A DNA stretch of 22,781 nucleotides from DATFPK01 sp035264885 (GCA_035264885.1 DATFPK010000003.1:1-22781), one strand, 5' to 3'; positions 1 to 8,216 are shown, counted from the stretch's first letter. The notes: generated by a model not told the origin, from the letters alone. Translations and numbers: made by a program.

Positions 1-775
1 CCTCCTCCACCCTCTCCATCGCGTCCTTCACTCCCTCCACGGGCCTGGCGATCGCCGCCGCCGCCGAGTGGAGCATGTAGGCGCCCACCGCCAGCGCGAC
101 GCCGCCGAGGAACAGCGCCGCCCCTCCCATGTATTCGGGCTGGACGTCCACGTCGGTGAGCCCGATGACGCCGACGGTGAGGATGCCGAGCACGGGTACG
201 CCCGTCCCGACCATCCAGGCGGTCATCACCCTCCCGCTGACCCCCGGCGCGGGCATCCGGGCCCGCGGCTCACCGGCCAGGGCGAGAGCAGTCACCGGAC
301 GGTAGTACCGCTCGGTCAGGAGGTAGACGAGCGCCGACGTGGTACAGCCGCCGAGGAGGATCGTGACCGCGACGAGGACGCCGAACCCGGCCGACTCGCT
401 GAGGTTGACGAGGCCGAAGAGGAGCGCGGCCAACGACCAGAGAGCCGCGGCGAGCTTGGCCGCCCGGACCGGGAACATCAGCGCCTCGCGCCGCTCCGCG
501 TCGGTCGGCTCACGTCCGCTGCGGACCCAGGCGGCGATTCGATCGCGCGTCCCGCGCAGCGCCCGGAAGGCGAAGAGCTGCGCGCCGATGACCACCGGGA
601 TCGCGATCGCCGCGTTCAGCAGCGCGAGGTCGTCGCGCCGTCCGGGGTCGCTGACGAGCGGGATGAGGAAGCCGATCGAGAGGAAGACGACGGCGCTTCC
701 GGCCGCGTTGGCGATCGTGGTTGCCTTGAGCTGCCGCCGTCGCAGCCGGGCGATCGTGCGCTCGCGGTCGGCCAC
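1..775 (-). CDS. Membrane-anchored adenylate/guanylate cyclase, N-terminal part (partial, runs off the left edge)
   Basis: The visible 258 residues are the membrane half of what looks like a Rv1318c/Rv3645-type class III cyclase. A short basic N-terminus is followed by about six hydrophobic helices (roughly residues 20-42, 53-72, 108-125, 132-152, 185-208 and 217-240). The start of a HAMP-like segment follows, with ARPVEGVKDAMERVEEG at the cut. In this family the HAMP leads into a cytoplasmic cyclase domain making cAMP; that domain lies outside the window and was not seen. The GTG start at 775 lies 5 bp after the stop of the upstream RTX gene and has a weak AGGA just before it, so the two genes are probably co-transcribed. 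A HAMP histidine kinase or diguanylate cyclase cannot be excluded without the C-terminus. Confidence 0.72.
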   Translation of the reverse strand, partial: MADRERTIARLRRRQLKATTIANAAGSAVVFLSIGFLIPLVSDPGRRDDLALLNAAIAIPVVIGAQLFAFRALRGTRDRIAAWVRSGREPTDAERREALMFPVRAAKLAAALWSLAALLFGLVNLSESAGFGVLVAVTILLGGCTTSALVYLLTERYYRPVTALALAGEPRARMPAPGVSGRVMTAWMVGTGVPVLGILTVGVIGLTDVDVQPEYMGGAALFLGGVALAVGAYMLHSAAAAIARPVEGVKDAMERVEE

Positions 776-780
776 GGGTC

Positions 781-2313
781 CTATGGCCGCTGCTGGTCCT
801 TGCCGGGTCCCCCGCGGAGGCGGTCGCGGCCCGGGCCGCCGACCAGCCGGTCGCGCCCCGGTCCACCGACCAGCAGGTCCCTGCCCGGGCCGCCGAGGAG
901 CCGGTCGTTGCCGGCTCCGCCACAGAGGACGTCGTTGCCGCCCAGCCCCTTGAGGACGTCCCCGCCGCCCAGCCCGGTGATCACGTCGCGCTTGCGAGTT
1001 CCGCGCAGGACGTCGCGGCGAGTCGTGCCCACCTTCGTCGCCCGTAGGCCGGCGCACTTGACCAGCGGGTCCCCCTCGACGCGGAAGACCGAGAAGTCGA
1101 GGTTGTTCGAGGTGTCTCCGCCGCCGATGATGTCGCCGTCGGGGGCGATCGCCATCGCCCGGGGGCCGAAGTCATAGGCGCCGCCGAAGTCGATCCGCAG
1201 GACACCATCGCTCCCGAACGACGGGTCCACGGCCCCGTTGCGGTCGAGTCGCATCAGGAAGTTGTCCCCGCCGCTGCCGCCGTACCCGCCGACGACGATT
1301 TTCCCGTTCGACTGGACGACGACGCTGAAGGCACCGTCGAACGACCCGAAGTCCCGGCTCAACTTGCCGTCTTGGCTGAAGGTCGTGTCCAGGGCACCGG
1401 TGGCATCGATCCTGGCGACGGCGAAGTCACTGTTGCCGCCGGCGAACGTGGTGCCCGCGAGCACGATTCGCCCGTTCGCCTGGAGGGCGATCCCGCCGAG
1501 GGTCTCCTGGCCGCCGAAGTCGGCGAAGGCGAGACCGTTGTTGCCGAACGAGGCGTCCGGCGTCCCGTTCGGGTTCAGCCGGACGAGGATCATGCTCCCG
1601 ACCGGGCCCCCGTCACCGCCGACGACGATCTTGCCGTCCGGCTGGATCGCGACCGCGCGGGCCGCGTCGCTGCTCGGTCCGAGCGGCACCGTCAGCTTCC
1701 CGTCGTCGCTGAACGACAGATCGGGACCCCCGTTCGCGTTGACCCGGCCGACCGCGAGCGAAGTGTCGCCCGAGGAGGCGCTGACACCGGCCACGACGAG
1801 CGAACCGTTCGGCTGCCGGGTCAGCGCGGTCGGATAGTCGTCCCCACCGAAGTCGAGGCTGGTGGCCGCAAAGGCGGGGTCGATGGTCCCGCCGCCGGTC
1901 AGGCGCGTGAAGGCGACGTCCCGGGGAGGATCGAGTCCTCGGCTCCTGGTGCCGGCTAGGGCTATGCGGCCGTCGGGCAACACGGCGAGGCCGGCTGCGG
2001 TCGCGTCCTGCAATCCAAAGTTGGTGGTCGAGCGACCATCGCCGTCGAACGTCGAATCGAGGGTGCCGTTCGGATTCAGCCGGGCGACCGCGGCGAAGTC
2101 GCTCCCCGGCTGATACGTGCCGCCGGCGAGGACGATCTTCCCTTGTCGCGTCAGCTCGAGGTCGTTGGCGAAGTCCTGGGCGCCGAAGTTGACGAGAGCC
2201 TTGCCGTCCTCGTCGAACGAGCGGTCGAGGTCGCCTGGCGCCGCGAGCGCGACAGCGCAGGAGAGCGTGGCCGCCAAGGTCATCGCGACCGCCATGAGGC
2301 GCGGACCGCCCAT
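781..2313 (-). CDS. Secreted delta-60 repeat (beta-propeller-like) protein with C-terminal RTX calcium-binding repeats
   Basis: A 510-residue exported protein. An N-terminal signal peptide (hydrophobic residues 7-24, cleavage probably after ALA near 25) is followed by seven repeats of about 53-60 residues. Each starts with a motif like GTLDSTFDGDG and ends with PDGKIVVGG and a VARLNPNG-type strand, the delta-60 repeat (TIGR02608 type). Seven units suggest a seven-bladed propeller, which is inference. The C-terminus (about residues 430-510) has RTX nonapeptides such as GGAGNDRLL and GGPGRDRLV, which bind calcium outside the cell. The last roll is short and ends in KDQQRP, with no obvious type I secretion signal. 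The start at 2313 is favoured because a TAGCAT hexamer lies 6 nt upstream; M7 is the alternative. The cyclase at 775 follows closely. Substrate or ligand is unknown. Confidence 0.85.
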   Translation of the reverse strand: MGGPRLMAVAMTLAATLSCAVALAAPGDLDRSFDEDGKALVNFGAQDFANDLELTRQGKIVLAGGTYQPGSDFAAVARLNPNGTLDSTFDGDGRSTTNFGLQDATAAGLAVLPDGRIALAGTRSRGLDPPRDVAFTRLTGGGTIDPAFAATSLDFGGDDYPTALTRQPNGSLVVAGVSASSGDTSLAVGRVNANGGPDLSFSDDGKLTVPLGPSSDAARAVAIQPDGKIVVGGDGGPVGSMILVRLNPNGTPDASFGNNGLAFADFGGQETLGGIALQANGRIVLAGTTFAGGNSDFAVARIDATGALDTTFSQDGKLSRDFGSFDGAFSVVVQSNGKIVVGGYGGSGGDNFLMRLDRNGAVDPSFGSDGVLRIDFGGAYDFGPRAMAIAPDGDIIGGGDTSNNLDFSVFRVEGDPLVKCAGLRATKVGTTRRDVLRGTRKRDVITGLGGGDVLKGLGGNDVLCGGAGNDRLLGGPGRDLLVGGPGRDRLVGGPGRDRLRGGPGKDQQRP

Positions 2314-2319
2314 CGGTCG

Positions 2320-2325
2320 ATGCTA
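2320..2325 (-). promoter_or_regulatory. Candidate -10 element of a leaderless promoter for the RTX gene
   Basis: On the minus strand TAGCAT is followed by six bases and then the ATG at 2313. There is no Shine-Dalgarno, so transcription probably begins at or next to the start codon. It fits the spacing seen at eight other genes here. Confidence 0.5.
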
Positions 2326-2362
2326 GCCCACGCGCTCAGCCGGTTCCGCGGGTTCCCGAGGA

Positions 2363-2435
2363 CGCCCCCGGCAGGATTCGAACCTGCGACCCACGGCTTA
2401 GAAGGCCGTCGCTCTGTCCACTGAGCTACGGGGGC
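2363..2435 (-). tRNA. tRNA-Arg (anticodon TCT)
   Basis: The minus strand folds into a full cloverleaf. The acceptor is GCCCCCG/CGGGGGC, the D-stem GCTC/GAGC, the anticodon stem ACGGC/GCCGT with loop CTTCTAA (anticodon TCT), and the T-arm GCAGG-TTCGAAT-CCTGC. The discriminator base is G and CCA is not encoded. It reads AGA codons, which are rare in a genome this GC-rich. It lies between the small secreted protein gene and the RTX gene on the same strand. Confidence 0.96.
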
Positions 2436-2471
2436 GAGCCGCAGAGTGTGGCGCACCCTGCGGCCGGCGGG

Positions 2472-2912
2472 TCAGGGCCTGAGTCTGGCCTTCCAGCGCC
2501 AGTCCTTGCTGCAGCCCAGCGCCGCTCCGGTCTGGACCAGGGTTCCGCGGGCGCGCCGGCCCGAGAAGGTGCCCTTCAGCGTGAAGGTGACCGTGTTGCT
2601 GCCGGATCCGACCTTGTAGGTCCGGTTCACCCGGTTGTTCCGGATCGCCGCCGAAGGGATCGTGTAGCGGGCCGACTCGTAGACGCCGGTGCCGGCACAG
2701 TAATACGAGGGATCCCTGAAGAAGAAGTTCCTCACGTGCGCGTTGCGGACCGAGAAGGTGACCTTGGTGCCCGTCTCCCTCAGGTTCGAGTTGAAGCCGT
2801 AGAGCGCGCCGCGATAGGCGCCCTGGCGGGCGCCGTCGGAGACGGCAGCGAAGGCCAGGCAGACGAGCGCGATGATGGGGACGAGAACCCGCGGAGCGAT
2901 CCGCATGGGCAT
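2472..2912 (-). CDS. Small secreted protein of unknown function
   Basis: A 146-residue protein with a signal peptide (basic MPMRIAPR, then a hydrophobic stretch to about residue 22, possible cleavage near AAVSDGA). The mature part looks beta-rich: repeated short strands such as TKVTFSVRNAHV and NTVTFTLKGTFSG. It holds two cysteines (CAGTG and LGCSKDW) that could form a disulfide once exported, and it ends basic. I do not recognise a named family; it resembles small exported proteins common in Thermoleophilia, but that is from memory. ATG at 2912 and ATG at 2906 are both possible starts, and neither has a clear Shine-Dalgarno. It is divergent from the methyltransferase at 2934, with only 21 bp between starts. 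Confidence 0.75.
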   Translation of the reverse strand: MPMRIAPRVLVPIIALVCLAFAAVSDGARQGAYRGALYGFNSNLRETGTKVTFSVRNAHVRNFFFRDPSYYCAGTGVYESARYTIPSAAIRNNRVNRTYKVGSGSNTVTFTLKGTFSGRRARGTLVQTGAALGCSKDWRWKARLRP

Positions 2913-2933
2913 CTAGGTATCACATAACCCTCG

Positions 2934-3593
2934 ATGCGGCAACCCGGCGCACGACCTCTGCCCCCGAGGACTCACCTCCTGCAGCGCGAGCTCGACCGCT
3001 CGGCCGGCCGCCGCTACCTCGAGATCGGGGTCGGCGACGGCGGCGTCTTCGTCCACCTCTCGGCGCGGCGAAAGACCGCCGTCGACCCGCAGGGACTGCC
3101 GCTCGGGACGCGCCTGCGCCACCCTTCCTCGCTGCTGCGCGGCCGCGTCTTCGCGATGAAGAGCGACGACTTCTTTGCCTCTCCCGCAGGTGACCGCGAG
3201 TTCGATGTCTGCTTCGTCGACGGCTACCACACCTGGGACCAGGCACTCCGCGACGTCGAGAACTGCCTGGCGCGGACGCCGGAGGACGGCGTCGTGGTGA
3301 TGCACGACTGCAATCCGCCGAACGAGCCGGCGGGGCTGCGCGACCCGGGCGAGGCGGCGAGGCGTCCGGATGGAGACGGCACCTGGTGCGGAGATGTCTG
3401 GAAGGCGGTGGTGCTGCTGCGCGGGACGCGCCCCGACCTCCAGGTCGAAGTGCTCGACGCCGACTACGGGCTCGGCGTGGTCAGGAAGCGGCCGTCGCAG
3501 ACGATCGCCGTCGATCGCGAGCTCGTGCCGGAGATGACCTATGGCGACCTCGACTCCGACCGGGAGCGGCTGCTCGGGCTGCGGCCCGCCTGA
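2934..3593 (+). CDS. Class I SAM-dependent methyltransferase (Methyltransf_24-like)
   Basis: A 219-residue cytosolic protein with a Rossmann-type methyltransferase core. Motif I is RYLEIGVGDGG (about residues 27-37, SAM-binding glycine loop). The acidic strand end is TAVDPQG (about 48-54), and FDVCFVDGYHTWDQALRDVE (about 90-109) with VVVMHDCNPP (about 120-129) are typical of the Methyltransf_24 group. That group often modifies sugars, lipids or natural products, so the acceptor cannot be told from sequence. It converges on the GT-C-like gene, with the two stops 3 bp apart. A glycan target would fit that neighbour but is only inference. No Shine-Dalgarno is visible before the ATG. Confidence 0.82.
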   Translation: MRQPGARPLPPRTHLLQRELDRSAGRRYLEIGVGDGGVFVHLSARRKTAVDPQGLPLGTRLRHPSSLLRGRVFAMKSDDFFASPAGDREFDVCFVDGYHTWDQALRDVENCLARTPEDGVVVMHDCNPPNEPAGLRDPGEAARRPDGDGTWCGDVWKAVVLLRGTRPDLQVEVLDADYGLGVVRKRPSQTIAVDRELVPEMTYGDLDSDRERLLGLRPA

Positions 3594-3596
3594 GCG

Positions 3597-5771
3597 TCAG
3601 GAGGCGCCGAGATCGGCGCACCCGGCCGGGTCGAGATCCCCCTTGACCCGGTACACGTAGTCGGGTTGGGGCGTGATCTCCTCCTCGGCGAGCACTTCCT
3701 CGAGTCCCGGATCCGTCTTGGTCCAGGCGCGGACCGGATAGCGGTACTCGGCGTCCGGCGAGTCCTGCGTGTACTGGCTGACCACCAGGAAGTCGTAGTC
3801 GCCGGCGTTGATCCGGTTGCGGAGCTGCCGGCACGTGGTCGCTAGCCGGTAGGTGCCGCGGTCACCCGGGACGCCGACGAAGTCGACCCGGTTCGAGAGG
3901 TCAACTCCGTAGAACCCGTACTGGCTGAAGAAGATCTCTCCCGAGCCGACGATCCCGATGCGCTTGTCGCGCAGCGGCCGGGCCCAGTCGAAGGCCTTGA
4001 CCGGCCCGCCCTCCTGCAGGAAGAGAGTCGTCCTCTTGTAGTGGTTGTCCACGTACTGGACCTGCTGCGCGCGCCCGAGGACCAGGGCGAGCAGCAGGAC
4101 GCCCGCCACCGCGGCGCCGATCATTGGGATCGACACGCGGCCGATCCCGCGCAGGTAGCCGAGGCCGGCCGGGAGCCAGACCATCGCGGCGACGATGAAG
4201 ACAGTCCCGACGATGTAGTAGGGGTACCAGCGCGGCGTCGCCAGCACGGTGATCGCGTAGACGAGCGTGAGCGAGATCAGCGTCGCCCAGGCGCGGCGCT
4301 CGGGCGCGCGCAGCGGCCGGGCCAGCGGCAGCATGACGAGGCCGAGCATCAGGCCCGGCATCAGGTAGCGGGTGTTAGTGAAGAAGCCGCGCGGTTCCCC
4401 TTCGGGCCCCGCCGCGGTGAGCGGCGTGAAGATGTAGACGATGGCGGTGAGGAGCGCCGCGCCGGCGAGCAGCCGCAGGATCCGGTTGCGGGACCGGAGC
4501 ACGATGTAGACAGTCGCGGCGAAAGCGATGATCAGGATCAGCGGGTAGAGCGGGCCGAGGGCGTTGTCGAGCTCCGGAAAGAACCATTTGCGATAGATCG
4601 TCGGCTCGAAGAGGTAGTCGGCGACGCTGAAGCGTGGCCGCGGGTCGAGCGGCATCTGGTCCGGCGTCGGCAGGTTGAGCGGCCCGTAACTGAGCTGCGG
4701 CGTTGGGTTCCCGCCGGTGTGGATCATCGCCCGCACGTACCAGTAGGCGCCCGTGACGAACATCGAAGCGCCCATCACGGCCGCGGTCGTGAGGCGGCGA
4801 CCGCGGTTGCTTGCGATCACCATGCCGAGGAAGATCGCCCCGATCGGCGCCAGCATGGTGAGCTTCACCGAGATCGCCAGCCCACCGGCCAAGCCGGCGA
4901 GGATCAACGGGCCGCGGTCGAGCAGGGGCGCCGTGGGGTCCGGCGTATCGGCGACCACCCCGGTGGCCGGGGCACGCCTCTGGTGGCCGTTGATCAGGAA
5001 CGCCGCCATCGCGACGAGAAAAGCGAGCGCCATGACGTCGTTTCTGCCCTCGCCGGCCTGGGTCTCGATGAATATTCCGGAGTCGAGCACGAGGGCGCCG
5101 GCGACGAGCGTCGCGGGGGCGACGTTGTAGGGGCGCCCGACACACCAGCAGGCGAGGAGACCGACGCACAGCCAGACGAGGTTGATCAGCGGCGAGAGCC
5201 AGTCGCTCTGCGTGACAGCAATCGACGCCGCGTTGACCAGCTCCGAGCTCTGCGGGTAGAACCAGGCGGCGAGGCGGAGGGGGTCGGTGAGGTGCAGGTC
5301 GGTGATCGATGCGTCCTGCACGAACCGCGCCGCGAACGGCATGTGGTACCAGGTGGTGTCGCCGCCGAACATGCCGTGGTCGAGGCTGAGCTGGGACGGG
5401 AAGGTCCACTCGGCAGCCGCCCACGAGGCCACACCGACCGCGATCACCAGCGCCCACGTGTGCACCTTCGGCGGCTCGACCGCCACGGCTCCGCGCGGCG
5501 CGCGGCTGTGTGCGAGCCAGGCGGCGACCAGGCCGGCGGCGATGCAGCCGAGCACGATCCAGCCGAGCCGGAAAGCGCCGACCGTGCCGAGCAGCTCGAG
5601 CGTCAGGACGAAGAGCCCGACCGCGATCGTGATCTCGGCGAGCCGGGCGAGGGCACCGGAGAACTCGGGCACGATCCACCGTCGCAGCCAATAGCCGCCC
5701 AGGCCGAGGGCAGCGGCGATGCCGATCAGGGCGACGCCGCCGCCGACGTACGCGCCGAAGCTCGGCGTCAC
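3597..5771 (-). CDS. Large polytopic membrane protein, probable GT-C-fold glycosyltransferase
   Basis: A 724-residue protein with about 11-13 hydrophobic helices over residues 1-565, then a soluble tail of about 150 residues. After the third to fourth helix a luminal-type loop contains DHGMFGGDTTWYHMPFAARF (about 131-150). The acidic D138 followed by the aromatic WYH is in the position where GT-C enzymes (PMT/ArnT-like, polyprenyl-phosphate-sugar users) place their catalytic acidic residue. FYPQSSELV and the AGEGRNDVMALAFLVAMA helix resemble that superfamily. The acceptor and sugar are unknown. The tail (from about YVDNHYKRTTLF) is probably extracytoplasmic. The GTG start at 5771 has AGGGG 8 nt upstream. 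It is divergent from the cyclase gene. It could instead be a non-enzymatic membrane protein; confidence in the membrane topology is higher than in the activity. Confidence 0.7.
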   Translation of the reverse strand: MTPSFGAYVGGGVALIGIAAALGLGGYWLRRWIVPEFSGALARLAEITIAVGLFVLTLELLGTVGAFRLGWIVLGCIAAGLVAAWLAHSRAPRGAVAVEPPKVHTWALVIAVGVASWAAAEWTFPSQLSLDHGMFGGDTTWYHMPFAARFVQDASITDLHLTDPLRLAAWFYPQSSELVNAASIAVTQSDWLSPLINLVWLCVGLLACWCVGRPYNVAPATLVAGALVLDSGIFIETQAGEGRNDVMALAFLVAMAAFLINGHQRRAPATGVVADTPDPTAPLLDRGPLILAGLAGGLAISVKLTMLAPIGAIFLGMVIASNRGRRLTTAAVMGASMFVTGAYWYVRAMIHTGGNPTPQLSYGPLNLPTPDQMPLDPRPRFSVADYLFEPTIYRKWFFPELDNALGPLYPLILIIAFAATVYIVLRSRNRILRLLAGAALLTAIVYIFTPLTAAGPEGEPRGFFTNTRYLMPGLMLGLVMLPLARPLRAPERRAWATLISLTLVYAITVLATPRWYPYYIVGTVFIVAAMVWLPAGLGYLRGIGRVSIPMIGAAVAGVLLLALVLGRAQQVQYVDNHYKRTTLFLQEGGPVKAFDWARPLRDKRIGIVGSGEIFFSQYGFYGVDLSNRVDFVGVPGDRGTYRLATTCRQLRNRINAGDYDFLVVSQYTQDSPDAEYRYPVRAWTKTDPGLEEVLAEEEITPQPDYVYRVKGDLDPAGCADLGAS

Positions 5772-5813
5772 CGGAAATCCCCTACCGCCGAGGCGTCGCC
5801 GAACACCGGCGGC

Positions 5814-5819
5814 ATGCTA
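5814..5819 (-). promoter_or_regulatory. Candidate -10 element for the GT-C-like gene
   Basis: TAGCAT on the minus strand, 42 nt before the GTG at 5771. A leader of about 35 nt containing AGGGG would result. No convincing -35 was seen. Confidence 0.3.
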
Positions 5820-5863
5820 GTCAAAGGGGTCACGCCCGCCGCGGGGCAGGAATGGGGCGGAAC

Positions 5864-5885
5864 CGTTACATCGATCTGTGTAACG
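5864..5885. promoter_or_regulatory. Perfect inverted repeat CGTTACA-N8-TGTAACG in a divergent intergenic region, probable operator
   Basis: Seven-base perfect arms separated by eight bases, 34 nt before the cyclase ATG and about 92 nt before the GT-C-like start. The right arm contains TAACGT (5881-5886), a good -10 for the cyclase gene, so a bound dimer would block or tune that promoter. The arms also place a TAACG core on both strands. TetR-, GntR- or CRP-type dimers bind sites of this size; which one is unknown. Confidence 0.55.
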
Positions 5886-5918
5886 TGCGATCGCCGACGG
5901 GTTTGGTACGTGAGCGGG

Positions 5919-6701
5919 ATGAGCACCCACAACGGCAACGACAACCGCGAGGAGGAGCGGCCGGGCGTCGAGACGGCGGGGTCGAAGCTGCTGCTGACCG
6001 CGGTCCGGCAGCTGCGCGAGGTCCTGCCCGGCGACAGCCGCTTCGGCGACACCCTCTCGACCGGAGGGCGGGGCCAGTCGCAGGCGCTGGGGCGTCGGCT
6101 CGCCGAGGCGACGCAGGAGCGGCCGAGCCTCTTGCGCGAGGCCGGCCTCAGCGCGCTTCAGGTCTGGGACGCGATCTCCGAGGGCGCGGGGCGCGACACC
6201 ACGGAGCGCGAGCTGGCGATCGTCTTCACCGACCTCGTCGAGTTCTCGAGCTGGGCGATGCGGGCCGGGGACGCGGCGGCCCTGCAGCTCCTGCGCGACG
6301 TCGGTGACGCGATCGAGCCACCCGTGACCGCCCACAGCGGCGAGGTCGTCAAGCGGCTCGGCGACGGGATGATGGCCGCCTTCGCCGAGCCGGCCGACGG
6401 CCTCAACGCGGTGTTCGAGGCACACGCGCGGCTCGCGTCTGTCGCCGCCGAGAGCTACCGCCCGCATATCCGGGCCGGCATGCACCTCGGCTACCCCCGG
6501 CGGATCGGCGGGGACTATCTAGGCGTCGACGTCAACGTGGCGGCGCGGATCGCCGATGCCGCCAAGGGAGATGAGATGCTGGTCTCCGACGTGGCGCTGG
6601 AGCGGATCGACCGGGATGGGCTGAAGGTGCGGCGCAAGCGCTTCTTCCACGCCAAGGGAGTACCGGCGGGGGTGGCGATCTACTCGGTGGCGCCCAAGTG
6701 A
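5919..6701 (+). CDS. Soluble class III adenylate cyclase
   Basis: A 260-residue cytosolic protein, no signal peptide or membrane helix. The N-terminal 95 residues carry a region with LPGDSRFGDTLSTGG that I associate with actinobacterial cyclases. The catalytic domain (about 97-260) is complete: metal-binding D105 in IVFTDLVEFS and D149 in KRLGDGM; adenine-selecting K145 and D199 (GGDYLG); transition-state N206 and R210 in VNVAAR. This set predicts ATP to cAMP rather than cGMP. Such enzymes work as homodimers. ATG at 5919 is chosen over an in-frame GTG at 5910, since neither has a strong ribosome site and the family N-terminus begins nearby; it remains uncertain by three codons. The stop overlaps the next gene by 4 bp. 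The palindrome at 5864-5885 probably regulates it. Confidence 0.92.
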   Translation: MSTHNGNDNREEERPGVETAGSKLLLTAVRQLREVLPGDSRFGDTLSTGGRGQSQALGRRLAEATQERPSLLREAGLSALQVWDAISEGAGRDTTERELAIVFTDLVEFSSWAMRAGDAAALQLLRDVGDAIEPPVTAHSGEVVKRLGDGMMAAFAEPADGLNAVFEAHARLASVAAESYRPHIRAGMHLGYPRRIGGDYLGVDVNVAARIADAAKGDEMLVSDVALERIDRDGLKVRRKRFFHAKGVPAGVAIYSVAPK

Positions 6702-7042
6702 GCGGCAAGGACGTCGAGCCACGGGGACAGCATCCGCTGGCGGTCGTGCCGCGGCTGGTACTCGGAGCGCTCGAGGACCTGCGGACGATCGCCCAGTCGG
6801 TCACGGTGCTGCCGGAGGTCGCGCGCTCGCTCGCCGTGATCCAGGACCGGGTCGACTCGCTTGACGACGAGGTGAGGCGGATGCGCCAGGCCGTCGACTC
6901 GATCGACGGGGAGGTCGGCGAGGTGCGCGACGCCGTCGAGCCGCTGGAGCAGGAGATGAGGCACTTGCACCAGACGCTCCACCCGTTGCGCCGGTTCGGC
7001 TCGGCGGTGAGGCGCGGGCGCGGCCCGCTGCCTCCCGGCTAG
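6698..7042 (+). CDS. Small coiled-coil protein translationally coupled to the adenylate cyclase
   Basis: A 114-residue protein with no recognised domain. Residues about 45-100 are a continuous amphipathic helix with heptad-like spacing of V/L/I/M and many D/E/R, including the related segments VDSLDDEVRRM and VDSIDGEVGEV. This is a probable parallel dimeric coiled coil. The N-terminal 30 residues contain a short hydrophobic LAVVPRLVLGALEDL stretch, too weak for a membrane helix but possibly amphipathic. The C-terminus is basic and ends GRGPLPPG. Its GTG start lies in a GTGA overlap with the cyclase stop, so ribosomes finishing the cyclase probably re-initiate here. This suggests a linked function, for example an oligomerisation or localisation partner. 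The function is not known. Confidence 0.75.
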   Translation: MSGKDVEPRGQHPLAVVPRLVLGALEDLRTIAQSVTVLPEVARSLAVIQDRVDSLDDEVRRMRQAVDSIDGEVGEVRDAVEPLEQEMRHLHQTLHPLRRFGSAVRRGRGPLPPG

Positions 7043-7061
7043 CGAACGCCGCCGCGCCGGG

Positions 7062-7736
<675 letters not shown>

Positions 7737-7762
7737 CTGGGGCAGCCTCCTCTCGGTTTCTG

Positions 7763-7768
7763 ACGTTA
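7763..7768 (-). promoter_or_regulatory. Candidate -10 element of msrA
   Basis: TAACGT on the minus strand, preceded by GTG, 26 nt upstream of the ATG at 7736. It leaves a short leader carrying AGGAGG. The same GTGTAACGT string occurs before the adenylate cyclase at 5878-5886. Confidence 0.45.
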
Positions 7769-7795
7769 CACGGGTCCGATCGGCGGCCATCACGG

Positions 7796-7801
7796 ATAGC
7801 C
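7796..7801 (+). promoter_or_regulatory. Candidate leaderless -10 element
   Basis: TAGCCT followed by 7 nt and the GTG at 7809, with no Shine-Dalgarno. The identical hexamer occurs before the aminotransferase gene at 17542-17547. Confidence 0.5.
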
Positions 7802-7808
7802 TCGGCGC

Positions 7809-8216
7809 GTGGCGGAGTCACCGCGGCTGAGCGGCGTCCTCGAGACGTCCCTGTACCACTCGACCGGGGACGGCGAGGAAATGGAGCGGTTCTACTCGGA
7901 CCTCCTCGGGCTGCCGAAGGTCGCCGGGTGGAATGACGGGCGCGCCTTCCGGCTGGGTGCCGGCGTGGTGCTGCTGTTCGACCGCGACCGGATCGAAGGA
8001 CGCGACGAGCCGATCGCCGCGCACGGGAGCCAGGGGCCCGGACACCTGTGCCTCGTCGCCGAGCGAGAGGCCTACGGAGCCTGGCGCGAGCGGCTGGACG
8101 AGGCGGGGGTGGAGATCACCTACGAGCAGGAGTGGCCGAGCGGCCGGCGCTCGCTCTACTTCGCCGACCCGGCCGGAAACCTGCTCGAGATCGCCGATGG
8201 CGATCTCTGGCCGTAG
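7809..8216 (+). CDS. VOC (glyoxalase/bleomycin-resistance/dioxygenase) superfamily protein
   Basis: A 135-residue single-module pair of the vicinal oxygen chelate fold: two beta-alpha-beta-beta-beta halves. Half one covers about residues 10-60 (LETSLYHSTGDGEEMERFYSDLLGL), half two about 72-132 (GHLCLVAEREAYGAWRERL, then SLYFADPAGNLLEIADGDLW). Likely metal ligands are H17 in SLYH, the histidine in GPGHLCL and the glutamate in NLLEIAD, so a metal-dependent activity is plausible. The substrate (lactoylglutathione-like, aromatic diol, antibiotic) cannot be deduced. The GTG start at 7809 lies 7 nt after a TAGCCT hexamer. It converges with a second VOC gene, with 6 bp between the stops. Confidence 0.85.
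   Translation: MAESPRLSGVLETSLYHSTGDGEEMERFYSDLLGLPKVAGWNDGRAFRLGAGVVLLFDRDRIEGRDEPIAAHGSQGPGHLCLVAEREAYGAWRERLDEAGVEITYEQEWPSGRRSLYFADPAGNLLEIADGDLWP

Noticed and set aside
68..1177. Long plus-strand frame at the left end
   Set aside because: It is antisense to the cyclase N-terminus and RTX repeats, with low-complexity R/P/S composition caused by those repeats.
2364..2436. tRNA-Arg as an integration (attB) site
   Set aside because: No integrase, repeated tRNA end or composition shift is seen nearby.
5859..5886. ECF sigma promoter (GGAAC...CGT) at the palindrome
   Set aside because: The spacing between GGAAC and CGT is about 20 bp, longer than the usual 16-18, so the match is weak.
4041..5918. 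A very long plus-strand frame leading into the cyclase
   Set aside because: It is antisense to the membrane protein and rich in R/D/E/G/Q without domain features. The cyclase family N-terminus fits the ATG at 5919.
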